Shown here in pieces: positions 27,471-37,161 of a stretch of DNA of 64,000 nt. The DNA comes from Bacteroidia bacterium (lineage in GTDB: Bacteria > Bacteroidota > Bacteroidia > Flavobacteriales > Flavobacteriaceae). How positions within the stretch are numbered: position 1 is the first letter of the stretch; every line of letters starts with the position of its first letter. The stretch is from assembly GCA_030432635.1 (NCBI GenBank), contig JAUIMB010000003.1:1-64000 (forward strand). Reading direction: 5' to 3'. The notes beneath the pieces were generated by a model. The model saw only the letters and a program-made list of their open reading frames with translations. It did no database searches and was not told the DNA's origin. Position numbers and translations under genes: made by a program.

Positions 27471-28475
27471 TTAAACAAAGCTCCTGAAAACCGTCAACCT
27501 TAATATGACTTCCAAAAGCAAAAAACCTAAGGCAATCAAGACAAGAGGACGATATTTTTCATCATAAGTTGTGAACTTAATTTCTTCAATTTCGGTGCGC
27601 TCGAGTTTATTGATCTCGTTATAAATTTCTTTCAGTTTCTTATTGTTTGTTGCCCTAAAATATTTTCCGCCTGTTACATCTGCAATTTCATTGAGTAAAG
27701 TTTCATCAATTTCTACTTGAATTCTTCTATACTGAAAGTTTCCGTTAGGTAAAATCGAATACGGTGACAATGCCATACCATTGGTTCCCAAGCCTATAGT
27801 ATACACCTTGATCCCATACTCTACGGCAAGTTCACTCGCAATTTTTGGGTCTATAAATCCCGAATTATTGACACCATCGGTCAACAATATAATTACTTTA
27901 CTCTTAGCCTTGCTGTCCTTTAAACGGTTGACAGCTGTAGCCAAGCCCATGCCGATTGCCGTACCACCTTCTATAATCGTATTATACTTAATGTCTCGCA
28001 ATGAGCGTAACACAATAGCCTTATCACTTGTAATTGGTGTTTTGGTGTAACTTTCTCCTGCATATTCCACAAGTCCGATTCGGTCATTAGGTCGGCCATT
28101 TATAAATTCGGAAGCCACCTTTTTGAGTGCTTCTAATCGGTTAGGCAATAAATCTTTTGCCAACATACTTGCAGATACATCAATAGCCATGACAATATCA
28201 ATTCCTTTGGTGGTCTTGGTTTTTGTATTTTCATCGGAAGTTCTTGGTCTAGCCAAAGCGGTAATCAATAAGGCCAAAGCTAACAAGCGGAATACAAATA
28301 GCAACGGTCTCAATCTTGGCCAGAAGGATCCACCAGTCTTAAATCCCTTGATACTGGAAATCTTGAGTTCTGCCGTTTGGTACTTTCGTTTCAGTATATA
28401 CCACAGTATGGCAATTGGCAATAATACTAACAGCCAAAAAAATTCCTTGTTCAAAAACTCTATTCCTTCAAACAT
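27471..28475 (-). CDS. batA: BatA: von Willebrand factor A domain membrane protein
   Basis: A 334-residue protein with the same plan as BatB. It has N-terminal membrane helices (~12-28 and 58-76), a VWA domain with MIDAS Asp99, Ser101 and Ser103 (DVSAS) and LLTDGVNNSG, and a C-terminal hydrophobic helix (~312-332). BatA and BatB form part of an envelope complex first linked to aerotolerance in Bacteroides. Its start codon shares one base with the upstream gene's stop (TAATG), implying translational coupling. Confidence 0.9.
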   Translation of the reverse strand: MFEGIEFLNKEFFWLLVLLPIAILWYILKRKYQTAELKISSIKGFKTGGSFWPRLRPLLFVFRLLALALLITALARPRTSDENTKTKTTKGIDIVMAIDVSASMLAKDLLPNRLEALKKVASEFINGRPNDRIGLVEYAGESYTKTPITSDKAIVLRSLRDIKYNTIIEGGTAIGMGLATAVNRLKDSKAKSKVIILLTDGVNNSGFIDPKIASELAVEYGIKVYTIGLGTNGMALSPYSILPNGNFQYRRIQVEIDETLLNEIADVTGGKYFRATNNKKLKEIYNEINKLERTEIEEIKFTTYDEKYRPLVLIALGFLLLEVILRLTVFRSFV

Positions 28476-30133
28476 TACTCTTCCTCTACTTGTTTTAGTT
28501 CTACCGAGTTCAGGACACGATCCATTATTTGATCGGCATATTCGTCTTGATTATCCCAGATCAAGGCGATTTTTTGCATGACTGACTCGTCATCAGAAAT
28601 AAAAATAAGGATGACATATTCACCTGTTGTGAATTCGTCTTTCTTACCTATTGGGAAATCTCCAGTACCATATACCTTGATGCCTTCGGCCGCATTAGGC
28701 GTAATAAACTGTTCTTGCTTTACCAGAATGTTCATGGCACCATTATTTTCAATTGAAGCTATGGTTTCCTCAATGGCACCTTGCACATCAATGTCCTCGC
28801 CTTCCTGTAAATTATAGCGTGTTGTTCCAACTGAAATGTTAAAAATATCTTCCAAGCTTCCGTAAGTAAAATCGGTTCGCTTTGTATGTTGGGTACTATC
28901 TATAGCTTGCGATGCTATTCGTTCTAAAACCACTGGCGTAGAAATGGTAATAGGCGGAATACCATAGTCACTTTGCACCCATTCACCTTCCAGAAGTTCT
29001 TTGGCTTCATCACCAACAATAGTGTCGTTAATGTATTTAAAACCATATTTAAGTCCGAAACCAACATAAATCCCAATAAGAATCAAAGCACTAGCAGCAA
29101 CAGTCAACCAAATTTTTCTGCGTTTTTTCTTTCGTTCTTGTTCCTCTTTATATTGTTGGTCTAATAGCTTTTCTTCCTCGGATGGTTCTGGCAAGGCTTC
29201 ACGAACCTGATCGATTTCTAGGTCGATGGTATTTCTATCGAGTTTGGCTAGCTCGATATCTGGCGCTGATTTAGCAAATTTCACTAAATCGGCACGTTTG
29301 AGAATGGTTTTAATATTGTTGATATCATCGTTGCTCAATTCAATTTGATTGGCATCACGCAACAAGTTGAGTCGATCGACAAGTTCATCCGTCGTACTTT
29401 CAAGGGCACGATCGTACACTTTCTCGTCGAGATATTTACGAATGATGAAGGTTAATTCTGAATAATAGTCTTTTAAGGCGTCCTTCTGAAGGTAATCGCT
29501 TTCATCTAGCTTTTTCAAAGCCAATTTCGCTCTATCATAAGGAGGCAATAACGCAATTTCCTCTTCCTCTGTTAGTGGTTTTTTTCGCCATATCAACCAA
29601 TACAATACAAAAGCGATCAAGGCTACAACCAATACAGCAATTAACAAGTATTTCCACCAATCGCTTGAAGCTTTTTCAACCTCAATCATAGGTTTGATAT
29701 CATAAAGCTTCTGTTTGGTCGTATCTACAGCGACATTGTATACATCAATCTTGAGTGAATCGGTATAAACCGTTTTGTCTCCTATAACAATTTTTTGTCT
29801 TGGAATTGTATATGCGCCAGAATCAAACTGAGTCAATCCGTAGGCTTTTATCAGCTTAAGTTTGACCTCTAACTTTGTCGTGTCGACCTTATAAGACTCG
29901 ATCATTTCCAAGGGAGCAAAGGTTTGTCCTTCAGGAAACACCACCAAATCTGTAGTATCAGCTTCCACTTCTATTTTATAGGTAATTTGTTCACCTATTT
30001 TGATTTTTGTGGTATCTATGGAAGACGTTACTTGAGCAGATCCACCAATAGGCATTAAAAAAAAGACAACAGCAATACACCCAATAACTCTTGGATTGCA
30101 CAACCTCTTTTTTATGTTAAAGAATTTTTTCAC
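28475..30133 (-). CDS. BatD-like membrane protein of the MoxR/Bat operon (DUF4381-type region)
   Basis: A 552-residue protein. It has a signal peptide (~15-33), a periplasmic Ig-like domain resembling the BatD N-terminus (~35-145; DTTKIKIGEQITYKIEV), a membrane helix (~160-183), a cytosolic helical region (~190-335) similar to DUF4381, a second helix (~343-365), and a C-terminal alpha/beta domain (~375-545) outside the cytosol. It sits between the DUF58 protein and batA, the usual position in flavobacterial Bat operons. Its exact role is unknown. It is joined to batA by TAATG coupling. Confidence 0.75.
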   Translation of the reverse strand: MKKFFNIKKRLCNPRVIGCIAVVFFLMPIGGSAQVTSSIDTTKIKIGEQITYKIEVEADTTDLVVFPEGQTFAPLEMIESYKVDTTKLEVKLKLIKAYGLTQFDSGAYTIPRQKIVIGDKTVYTDSLKIDVYNVAVDTTKQKLYDIKPMIEVEKASSDWWKYLLIAVLVVALIAFVLYWLIWRKKPLTEEEEIALLPPYDRAKLALKKLDESDYLQKDALKDYYSELTFIIRKYLDEKVYDRALESTTDELVDRLNLLRDANQIELSNDDINNIKTILKRADLVKFAKSAPDIELAKLDRNTIDLEIDQVREALPEPSEEEKLLDQQYKEEQERKKKRRKIWLTVAASALILIGIYVGFGLKYGFKYINDTIVGDEAKELLEGEWVQSDYGIPPITISTPVVLERIASQAIDSTQHTKRTDFTYGSLEDIFNISVGTTRYNLQEGEDIDVQGAIEETIASIENNGAMNILVKQEQFITPNAAEGIKVYGTGDFPIGKKDEFTTGEYVILIFISDDESVMQKIALIWDNQDEYADQIMDRVLNSVELKQVEEE

Positions 30134-30152
30134 TTTTAATTCTTACTTATGA

Positions 30153-31022
30153 CTATCCTCGCCTTTTAAAATACCCTAATAATTTTTTAACATAGCTTTC
30201 ATCTACACGACAATCGATGGTTCCAGCACCAGATTTTGTAAATGTATCTTTATAAAAATCCACCTTTGTCTTATAGTAATTGCTGTAGTTTCTTCTCACC
30301 GACTTTGATGCCGTGTTGACCAGGACCAATTCGCCCGATTCTTCATCCTGCATTTGTACCATTCCTAAACTCGGAATCGTTTCCTCATGTTTATCATAGA
30401 CTCTAATTCCGGTAATATCGTGTCGTCCTGAAGCAATTTTCAGGTTTTGTTTATAATCGTCGTCTGTAATAAAATCACTTAGCATGAATACGATAGCCTT
30501 TTTCTTCATGACGTTAGACAGGAATTTAAGTGCCTCGGAAATATCTGTCAACTTACTTTTAGGCTTAAACTCGATGAGTTCGCGAATGATTCTCAGAACA
30601 TGGGAACGCCCTTTTTTGGGTGGAATGTAAAGCTCGATAACATCAGAAAACAAGATAAGACCGATTTTGTCATTATTCTGTGTCGCTGAAAAAGCCAAAG
30701 TTGCTGCAATTTCAGTTACGACTTCATTTTTGAATTGTTCTTCTGTCCCGAAAAGTTCTGAACCTGAAATATCAACCATGAGCATCATTGTAAGTTCCCG
30801 TTCTTCCTCGAAAACCTTAACAAAGGGCTCATTATAACGCGCTGTTACATTCCAATCTATATTACGAACATCGTCACCGAATTGGTATTGTCTAACCTCA
30901 GAAAAGGTCATACCACGACCTTTGAACGTCGAATGATATTCACCTCCAAAAATATGATCAGACAAGCGACGTGTCTTGATCTCAATCTTTCGAACTTTTT
31001 TTAGTAATTCCTTGGTATCCAT
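30153..31022 (-). CDS. DUF58 domain protein (MoxR-associated)
   Basis: A 289-residue soluble protein. The DUF58 signature GDDVRNIDWNVTARYNEPFVK is at ~50-70, followed by a VWA-like segment (MLMVDISGSELFG). DUF58 proteins are paired with MoxR AAA+ ATPases and are thought to help assemble or activate the VWA partners. It is 75 bases downstream of moxR and 19 bases upstream of the BatD-like gene, consistent with a single operon. Confidence 0.9.
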   Translation of the reverse strand: MDTKELLKKVRKIEIKTRRLSDHIFGGEYHSTFKGRGMTFSEVRQYQFGDDVRNIDWNVTARYNEPFVKVFEEERELTMMLMVDISGSELFGTEEQFKNEVVTEIAATLAFSATQNNDKIGLILFSDVIELYIPPKKGRSHVLRIIRELIEFKPKSKLTDISEALKFLSNVMKKKAIVFMLSDFITDDDYKQNLKIASGRHDITGIRVYDKHEETIPSLGMVQMQDEESGELVLVNTASKSVRRNYSNYYKTKVDFYKDTFTKSGAGTIDCRVDESYVKKLLGYFKRRG

Positions 31023-31097
31023 TTTTTCAGTATGCAGTAGGCAGTAAATAGTTGGTAGTTGCAGATAATTAACTGCAAACTATAGACTTAATACTGA

Positions 31098-32102
31098 TTA
31101 AGGGACTTCTATTTCGTTTACAATTTTGTTGATGATATCTTCGGAAGTTACGTTCTCGGCCTCTGCTTCATAGGTAATACCAATACGATGGCGCAGTACA
31201 TCATGAACAACTGCTCGAACATCTTCAGGAATTACATAACCACGACGTTTAATAAAGGCATAGCATTTGGCAGCAGTTGCCAAATTGATACTACCTCTTG
31301 GCGAGGCTCCAAATGAAATCAATGGTTTGAGGTTTGGCAGCTTGTATTTTTCGGGATAACGAGTAGCGAAAATGATATCAAGGATATATTTTTCAATCTT
31401 CTCATCCATATAAACTTCACGAACAACATCTTGTGCTTTTATGATTTGCGAGACAGAAACCACAGGGTTCACCTTATCCCAATCCCCTTTTAGGTTAGCT
31501 CTCATGATAAGCTGTTCTTCGGCTTGTTTAGGGTAATCAATGACTGTCTTAAGCATAAAACGGTCAACTTGTGCCTCAGGAAGTGGATAAGTTCCCTCTT
31601 GTTCCACTGGGTTTTGCGTTGCCATAACCAAGAATGGCTTGTCTAACACAAAGGTTTCATCTCCAATTGTAACTTGCTTTTCCTGCATGGCTTCAAGCAA
31701 AGCCGACTGTACCTTGGCTGGAGCCCTATTGATCTCATCAGCCAAAACAAAATTGGCAAATATTGGTCCTTTTTTAATAGAAAAATCGTTCTCTTTCATA
31801 TTATAGATCAAGGTTCCAACAACATCGGCAGGAAGTAAATCTGGTGTAAATTGTATACGACTAAAACTACCATCGACAGCTTGAGACAAAGTATTGATTG
31901 CTAGAGTTTTTGCTAGCCCAGGAACACCTTCCAAAAGAATATGTCCTCGTCCCAACAATCCAATAAGCAGGCGTTCGACCATATGCTTTTGACCAACAAT
32001 GACCTTATTCATTTCCATCATCAAGAGATCGACAAAAGCACTTTCCTTTTCTATTTTCTCATTAATGCTCTTAATATCTATTGTTCCTGTTTCTTCCATC
32101 AT
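31098..32102 (-). CDS. MoxR family AAA+ ATPase
   Basis: A 334-residue AAA_3 ATPase with Walker A GVPGLAKT (59-66), Walker B and the following LADEINRAPAK, sensor 1 MATQNP, and a C-terminal lid domain. MoxR proteins are chaperone-like ATPases acting on VWA-domain clients, here BatA and BatB. It is the first gene of the Bat operon. An ATG one codon in (32099) is an alternative start. No confident promoter was found in the upstream 84 bases. Confidence 0.93.
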   Translation of the reverse strand: MMEETGTIDIKSINEKIEKESAFVDLLMMEMNKVIVGQKHMVERLLIGLLGRGHILLEGVPGLAKTLAINTLSQAVDGSFSRIQFTPDLLPADVVGTLIYNMKENDFSIKKGPIFANFVLADEINRAPAKVQSALLEAMQEKQVTIGDETFVLDKPFLVMATQNPVEQEGTYPLPEAQVDRFMLKTVIDYPKQAEEQLIMRANLKGDWDKVNPVVSVSQIIKAQDVVREVYMDEKIEKYILDIIFATRYPEKYKLPNLKPLISFGASPRGSINLATAAKCYAFIKRRGYVIPEDVRAVVHDVLRHRIGITYEAEAENVTSEDIINKIVNEIEVP

Positions 32103-32186
32103 GTATAACGTTTTTGACGCGATTAATTAAGAATCGCAAATTGTTAAATTTTTTGCTGTGTTGCTGTTAATAATTGGTTAAAAATT

Positions 32187-32214
32187 AAGGGCATCACGAT
32201 ATCGTGATGCCCTT
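32187..32214 (-). terminator. Perfect 28-bp palindromic terminator
   Basis: A 28-bp perfect palindrome with half-site AAGGGCATCACGAT. On the minus strand it follows the DUF4382 gene stop by about 30 bases and is followed by a T-rich run. It separates that gene from moxR. Confidence 0.8.
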
Positions 32215-32246
32215 TAAATTCAGTTATAAAATTTATTAGGGAATAA

Positions 32247-32819
32247 CTAAAACAAATTAAAAAGTCGCAACATTGTGTTCATTTTTGGATGGAGTTCAGC
32301 TTCACCTTGACTATTGACTTCAATAGAGTTGTCTACATCGAACTCTATCACAAACTCATAAAGTTTGTTGGACACTAATTGCTTTTCTACAACATTCACC
32401 GAGTTATGTTCACTAGTTGGAGACATCTCTAAATCATATAAAATACCGTCCTTAACTACCGAATTTTCTTCTCCATAAACCAATCGAATGTTGTGGACAA
32501 ACTTTGATGGTACTTCATCGAAATTTACCAAGACAACTATTTGACCACTGGAAAATTGGGTTATATCGTGTACTCCTGTGTTTACAGCATTTAAACTAAC
32601 CCAAGCATTTGGATTGTTTTCATCTTCCAGTATTCGAAACTGAACATCCTGGATATCAATGTTAACATTACTGAAGGTACTAGGTGCAGCCTGTAACTTT
32701 ACACTTACCAATGCACTGTTCTCGTACGTTTCAGTATCAAACTCATCTGAGCAACTGGTAAAAAAAAGTATCAGGATTAAGCTATAAAAAGCGGTTTTGT
32801 AGGATTTTAAGAATTTCAT
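32247..32819 (-). CDS. DUF4382 lipoprotein
   Basis: A 190-residue protein with a type II signal peptide and lipobox FFTSC (Cys23). The mature part has the DUF4382 pattern SVKLQAAPSTFSNVNIDIQDVQFRI, a beta-rich Ig-like domain. These lipoproteins are common in Bacteroidota, and their function is unknown. It is a single gene with its own palindromic terminator, upstream of the Bat operon and divergent from the aldo/keto reductase gene. Confidence 0.82.
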   Translation of the reverse strand: MKFLKSYKTAFYSLILILFFTSCSDEFDTETYENSALVSVKLQAAPSTFSNVNIDIQDVQFRILEDENNPNAWVSLNAVNTGVHDITQFSSGQIVVLVNFDEVPSKFVHNIRLVYGEENSVVKDGILYDLEMSPTSEHNSVNVVEKQLVSNKLYEFVIEFDVDNSIEVNSQGEAELHPKMNTMLRLFNLF

Positions 32820-32921
32820 ATTTGGGACTATTAATAATTAGTATCGAATGTATTTATATCCTTTTGAATTACCTATTTTTATACATGAATTGCATAAAAA
32901 CCTATATAAACTGAAAAAAAA

Positions 32922-33785
32922 GTGACATATTCTCGATTAATTGCAGGTACAATGACTTGGGGAATTTGGGGCAAACAATTAAACAAGACCCAAATGATTG
33001 ATCTCATGAATCATTGTCTAGATTTGGGCATAAGTACCTTTGACCATGCCGATATTTATGGTGCCTATACGACCGAAGCTGATTTTGGAAAAGCCTTCGC
33101 TGAAAGTAACATTTCACGAGATCGCATCCAACTCATCAGTAAATGCGGCATTCAATACATGAGCGAAAACAGGAACAATACTGTTAAGCATTATGATTAC
33201 AGTAAGGCATATATCATTTGGTCTGCTGAAAATTCCTTGAAGCTTTTAAAAACCGACTATCTAGATTTGCTATTATTACATCGACCAAGTCCTTTAATGC
33301 AAGCAGATGAAATCAATGAAGCTGTTGAAAACCTAAAAAAAAGAGGTTTGATAAAACAATTTGGTGTATCAAACTTCACCAGATCACAAATGGAACTTGT
33401 TGCAACTGAAACACCTATTTCGGTAAATCAAATTGAATTTTCGCTAACCCATCATTCGGCCATACATGACGGCACATTGGATTATTTGATGGCTCAAAAC
33501 GTCTTACCGATGTCATGGTCTCCTTTAGGTACTGTATTTAAGGAGGATACTGAGCAAACACGACGTATTCATCGTCAACTTGGTGAATTGACCGAGAAGT
33601 ATAATGCGACTGAAGATCAATTACTTCTGGCCTGGATTTTAAGGCATCCTTCTCATATTCATCCCGTAATAGGCACGACTACAATTTCCAGAGTTTCAGA
33701 TGCAATTAAGGCCTTGGACATAACACTTGAACTCGAGGATTGGTTTAAGATTTTAGTGGCTAGCCAAGGTCATAAAGTGCCTTAG
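32922..33785 (+). CDS. Aldo/keto reductase
   Basis: A 287-residue TIM-barrel oxidoreductase. It carries the AKR signatures DHADIYGAYTTEADFGKA (Asp and Tyr of the tetrad), the Lys-containing ISKCGIQ, LLLHRPSP with the catalytic His, GVSNFTRSQ, and the C-terminal NADPH-binding WSPLGT and GTTTISRV. It reduces carbonyl compounds with NADPH; the substrate is unknown. It starts at GTG (32922). It heads a five-gene plus-strand run, 65 bases before the SDR gene. Confidence 0.88.
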   Translation: MTYSRLIAGTMTWGIWGKQLNKTQMIDLMNHCLDLGISTFDHADIYGAYTTEADFGKAFAESNISRDRIQLISKCGIQYMSENRNNTVKHYDYSKAYIIWSAENSLKLLKTDYLDLLLLHRPSPLMQADEINEAVENLKKRGLIKQFGVSNFTRSQMELVATETPISVNQIEFSLTHHSAIHDGTLDYLMAQNVLPMSWSPLGTVFKEDTEQTRRIHRQLGELTEKYNATEDQLLLAWILRHPSHIHPVIGTTTISRVSDAIKALDITLELEDWFKILVASQGHKVP

Positions 33786-33850
33786 TTACGTTTGTTGTAG
33801 TCTCTGCAACAATCCCATTGTTGAATTATTTATAAACCCTTATCATACAT

Positions 33851-34600
33851 ATGACACCAACTGCATTAATTACTGGAGCAACAAGCGGAATAGGTAAAGC
33901 CACAGCTTACGAATTTGCAAAACACGGGATTCATTTGATTTTATGTGGCCGACGACAAAAGCGCCTCGACACTATAAAAAAAGAGCTCAGTGAGCAAACC
34001 AACGTACATATACTAAACTTTGACGTTCGTGATAAAGACGAAACCTTCAATGCTATTTCTTCACTACCAAATGACTTCAAGGCCATTGATATTTTAATCA
34101 ATAACGCAGGAAACGCACACGGCCTTGACCCAATTCATACTGGGAATTTGGAGGATTGGGATGCCATGATGGATATTAACGTAAAAGGATTACTTTATGT
34201 GAGTAAGGCCATTATTCCTCAAATGACCAAACGACAAACTGGTCATATTATCAATATTGGATCTTCCGCAGGTAAGGAAGTCTACCCAAAAGGAAATGTT
34301 TATTGTGCCAGTAAACATGCCGTTTTGGCTATTACGGAAGGTATGCGTATCGATTTAAATCCGTTTGGCATTAAAGTCACTGCAATTAATCCTGGCTTGG
34401 TGGAAACTGAATTTTCGCAAGTTCGATTTAAAGGCGAGGCCATTGCCGATAATGTCTATAAAGGTTATAAGGCGTTACAAGCTGAAGACGTTGCGGAAGT
34501 CATTTATTTTGCTGTTTCACGTCCTGCCCATGTGAATATTGCCGACGTGCTCATGTTTTGTACTGCTCAAGCAAGCTCGACTATTGTAAAGAAAAGCTAA
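33851..34600 (+). CDS. Short-chain dehydrogenase (YdfG-like)
   Basis: A 249-residue classical SDR with cofactor motif GATSGIGKA (residues 8-16), NNAG (~88-91), the Ser of GSSAG, and the catalytic Tyr and Lys in YCASKHAV. It resembles NADP-dependent 3-hydroxy acid (serine) dehydrogenases. Its stop overlaps the start of the next gene by one base (TAATG), so the two are translationally coupled. It is cytosolic. Confidence 0.88.
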   Translation: MTPTALITGATSGIGKATAYEFAKHGIHLILCGRRQKRLDTIKKELSEQTNVHILNFDVRDKDETFNAISSLPNDFKAIDILINNAGNAHGLDPIHTGNLEDWDAMMDINVKGLLYVSKAIIPQMTKRQTGHIINIGSSAGKEVYPKGNVYCASKHAVLAITEGMRIDLNPFGIKVTAINPGLVETEFSQVRFKGEAIADNVYKGYKALQAEDVAEVIYFAVSRPAHVNIADVLMFCTAQASSTIVKKS

Positions 34601-35229
34601 TGAAAACGTGGTTAAAAAATGAATGGCACTTTTTGACTTCAAACTATACTGAAGACAAGGATCTCATCTTCGAACTTTGGACTGAAATTGAACATCAATA
34701 TTCTTCCAAAGGGAGACATTACCACAATCTGTCCCATATTTATCATATGCTAAAACAGGCTGAAAGCATAAAGCATTCGATATTAGATTATGATAATTTT
34801 AGGTATGCAATCTGGTATCATGATATCATATACAAACCTACTTCAAAAAGCAATGAAACCAAAAGTGCTGAATTGGCTAAAAAACGCTTAAAACAATTTA
34901 AAATTGATAAAAATCGATTAAAAACGATTGAAAATTTGATAATTTCGACTCAAAAGCACGAAGTCATCATTGGTTCAAATAAGGATAATGCCTATCTATT
35001 GGATATCGACTTGTCCATTTTAGGAAGTAACTGGAAAGTTTATGAAAACTATATCTCATTAATAAGACAAGAATACGCCATTTACCCTGACTTTCTTTAT
35101 AACAAAGGCCGTAAAAAGGCAATGCTTAAATTCTTAAACAGAAAACACATCTTCTTTTCTGATGACTACTTCCACAATTATGAGGTGCAGGCTCGTGAAA
35201 ATATAAAAAAGGAACTTGAGAACTATTAA
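34600..35229 (+). CDS. HD-domain-like metal-dependent phosphohydrolase (COG4339-type)
   Basis: A 209-residue soluble protein, started at the ATG overlapping the SDR stop (MKTWLKNEWHF); a longer frame from 34558 lies inside the SDR gene. Metal-ligand motifs are visible: RHYHNLSHI, AIWYHDIIYK (HD pair) and LLDIDLSILG. This combination is that of predicted HD phosphohydrolases of unknown substrate. It is coupled to the SDR gene and is followed one base later by the glycosidase-family gene. Confidence 0.8.
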   Translation: MKTWLKNEWHFLTSNYTEDKDLIFELWTEIEHQYSSKGRHYHNLSHIYHMLKQAESIKHSILDYDNFRYAIWYHDIIYKPTSKSNETKSAELAKKRLKQFKIDKNRLKTIENLIISTQKHEVIIGSNKDNAYLLDIDLSILGSNWKVYENYISLIRQEYAIYPDFLYNKGRKKAMLKFLNRKHIFFSDDYFHNYEVQARENIKKELENY

Positions 35230-35230
35230 T

Positions 35231-35971
35231 ATGAAAACGTCAGGAATTTTTGGTTTAGGTGTAGTTGGCATTGGTATTGTCTTATTTTTGTTCGCCTTTA
35301 AAAAACAGCAAGGTCTTGACGACCCAAGGTTTGTTGTTCACACTGTCGATCTTAAAACCCAACAATTGAAGCTATATTGGCAAAATAAGGATAGTATCAA
35401 TTATAGAAATCACTACCATCTTAAAAAGGCTCTAGAGTCGCAAAACGAAAAACTCGTTTTTGCCATGAATGGTGGTATGTATTTAAGGGATGGTTCGCCT
35501 CAAGGCCTTTATATTGAAAACGGTATCGTAAAGGCACCTTTGGATACCATAAAAAAAGGTTACGGTAATTTTTATCTGCAACCAAATGGTATTTTCTACT
35601 TAACTAATGATCAAAAGGGTGTTGTTTGCCAAACTTCGGAATACCAATACAGTCCAAACATTAATTATGCCACACAATCTGGACCAATGTTGGTCATCAA
35701 CAATCGAATCCATCCCATTTTTGTTAAGGATTCTAAACATTTCAACATTAGAAATGGTGTTGGTGTATTACCTAACGGTGAGCTTTTATTTGCCATGTCT
35801 AAAGATACCATCACATTGTATGATTTTGCCAATTTCTTTAAAAGTAATGGTTGTAAGAATGCCTTGTACCTTGATGGTGCAATTTCAAAAACCTATCTTC
35901 CGGAAAAAAACTGGGAACAATTAGATGGTAACTTCGGAGTTATAATTGCTGAAACTGAAACTATGAATTAA
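35231..35971 (+). CDS. Phosphodiester glycosidase family protein (NAGPA/DUF2233-like), membrane-anchored or secreted
   Basis: A 246-residue protein started at MKTSGIFGLG, one base after the previous stop. An N-terminal hydrophobic helix (~5-23) serves as signal or anchor. The domain shows MNGGMYLRDGSPQGLYIENG, ATQSGPMLVINN and the C-terminal NALYLDGAISKTY, which are hallmarks of the NAGPA family named after the uncovering enzyme that cleaves phosphodiester-linked GlcNAc. Bacterial members are often extracytoplasmic and of unknown substrate. Confidence 0.8.
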   Translation: MKTSGIFGLGVVGIGIVLFLFAFKKQQGLDDPRFVVHTVDLKTQQLKLYWQNKDSINYRNHYHLKKALESQNEKLVFAMNGGMYLRDGSPQGLYIENGIVKAPLDTIKKGYGNFYLQPNGIFYLTNDQKGVVCQTSEYQYSPNINYATQSGPMLVINNRIHPIFVKDSKHFNIRNGVGVLPNGELLFAMSKDTITLYDFANFFKSNGCKNALYLDGAISKTYLPEKNWEQLDGNFGVIIAETETMN

Positions 35972-35998
35972 AAGAGCTTCCTATCTTGGAATGTAAAC

Positions 35999-37132
35999 AT
36001 GATCAATAAACGATTACTTATTAAAAACCTTTTGGCTCATAATGACGAGAATAGCTTTTATGACAAAAAGCGAAAAATCGATATTACCCATAAGGAAGGT
36101 AAAGCCAAATTTTTGAAGCATATATGTGCACTTTCCAATAGTAATCCAAAAAACAATTCATACATCGTAATTGGTGTCGATGATGAAGACAACAAAATTG
36201 TAGGTGTTCACTTTTTTGATGATAGTAAAATCCAAAACCTCATCAACGCCTATCTTTCCAATCCTCCAATAGTACAATATGAGAATATTCCTTTTCCGCA
36301 TTTACCCGATGACAAAGTGGTTGGTTTGGTTACCATAAGACCTATCGATGAGATAACCTCACTTCGGAAGAATATTTGGAAATACTATGGTGGTTCGGTA
36401 TTTTTTAGGGATGGTAGCATGAGCATGCCCAAAATATTCGACATTGAAATCAAGGATGTGAACTCTAAAATTGTCAATGCCATTGAATCGCATGCACAAA
36501 ACAATATCCAATATACTTTGGACGGTGTTTTTGATTTCATGAACAAACGCAAGGATTACAATCCGCAATATATGGTCTTCAAGGAATATTTTGTACTCTG
36601 TTGGTCTGGGCAGAAAAAGGTCGTAAAGGACAACATCTACTATTCTCGCGTTGACATTGAGCTCATTAATGAGCAAGTCCGTTTGTTTTTTTCAACATTG
36701 GATGAAGTCTCGATAACTTATGATAATAATTCGTTTAAAATCATTGAGTATGTGAGTTTAGGACTCCAAAACTCATTTAAATATTATACGTTGGAAGAAA
36801 CTACTATTCTCTTTGAAGACAATGCGCATTATACAATTGAGACCAATTTACTGTTCGAGCCACCACAATTTGACAAGAAGGTGCTACATCATATTTATAA
36901 CGCCAACAATGCCTTGATTGAAAAACTAAAAAAGGGAATTTCATTAACCAAGCATGAAACCCATGATCTTAACAATCTTCCGGCTACATACTTAATATGT
37001 TATCTAAATGAATTCCCTAATGCTATTGATCGATTAACAGAAGCTAAACCCTTATTAAAGAGACACAACAAGGTTGTTTATAATGCTTATCAGGATGCTG
37101 CTCGCATTTTAAGAAAAGTAAAATATAGTTAG
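35999..37132 (+). CDS. AlbA_2 (Schlafen-type) ATP-binding domain protein
   Basis: A 377-residue soluble protein. Residues ~10-130 have the AlbA_2 pattern: ITHKEGKAKFLKHICALSNSNPKNNSYIVIGVDDEDNKIVGV. The C-terminal ~240 residues are a family I recall only as a flavobacterial DUF (DUF5929-like). Its function is unknown; AlbA_2 domains occur in regulators and Schlafen-like nucleases. It is the last gene in the five-gene run. There is no terminator of its own; the small-RNA units begin 30 bases downstream. Confidence 0.7.
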   Translation: MINKRLLIKNLLAHNDENSFYDKKRKIDITHKEGKAKFLKHICALSNSNPKNNSYIVIGVDDEDNKIVGVHFFDDSKIQNLINAYLSNPPIVQYENIPFPHLPDDKVVGLVTIRPIDEITSLRKNIWKYYGGSVFFRDGSMSMPKIFDIEIKDVNSKIVNAIESHAQNNIQYTLDGVFDFMNKRKDYNPQYMVFKEYFVLCWSGQKKVVKDNIYYSRVDIELINEQVRLFFSTLDEVSITYDNNSFKIIEYVSLGLQNSFKYYTLEETTILFEDNAHYTIETNLLFEPPQFDKKVLHHIYNANNALIEKLKKGISLTKHETHDLNNLPATYLICYLNEFPNAIDRLTEAKPLLKRHNKVVYNAYQDAARILRKVKYS

Positions 37133-37161
37133 CTGTTTATCCAAGAAATTTTCAAATCCTT

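Noticed and set aside
31030-31081. Short GCAGT-like repeats between moxR and DUF58
   Set aside because: They look like a simple low-complexity run; too degenerate and short to call a defined element.
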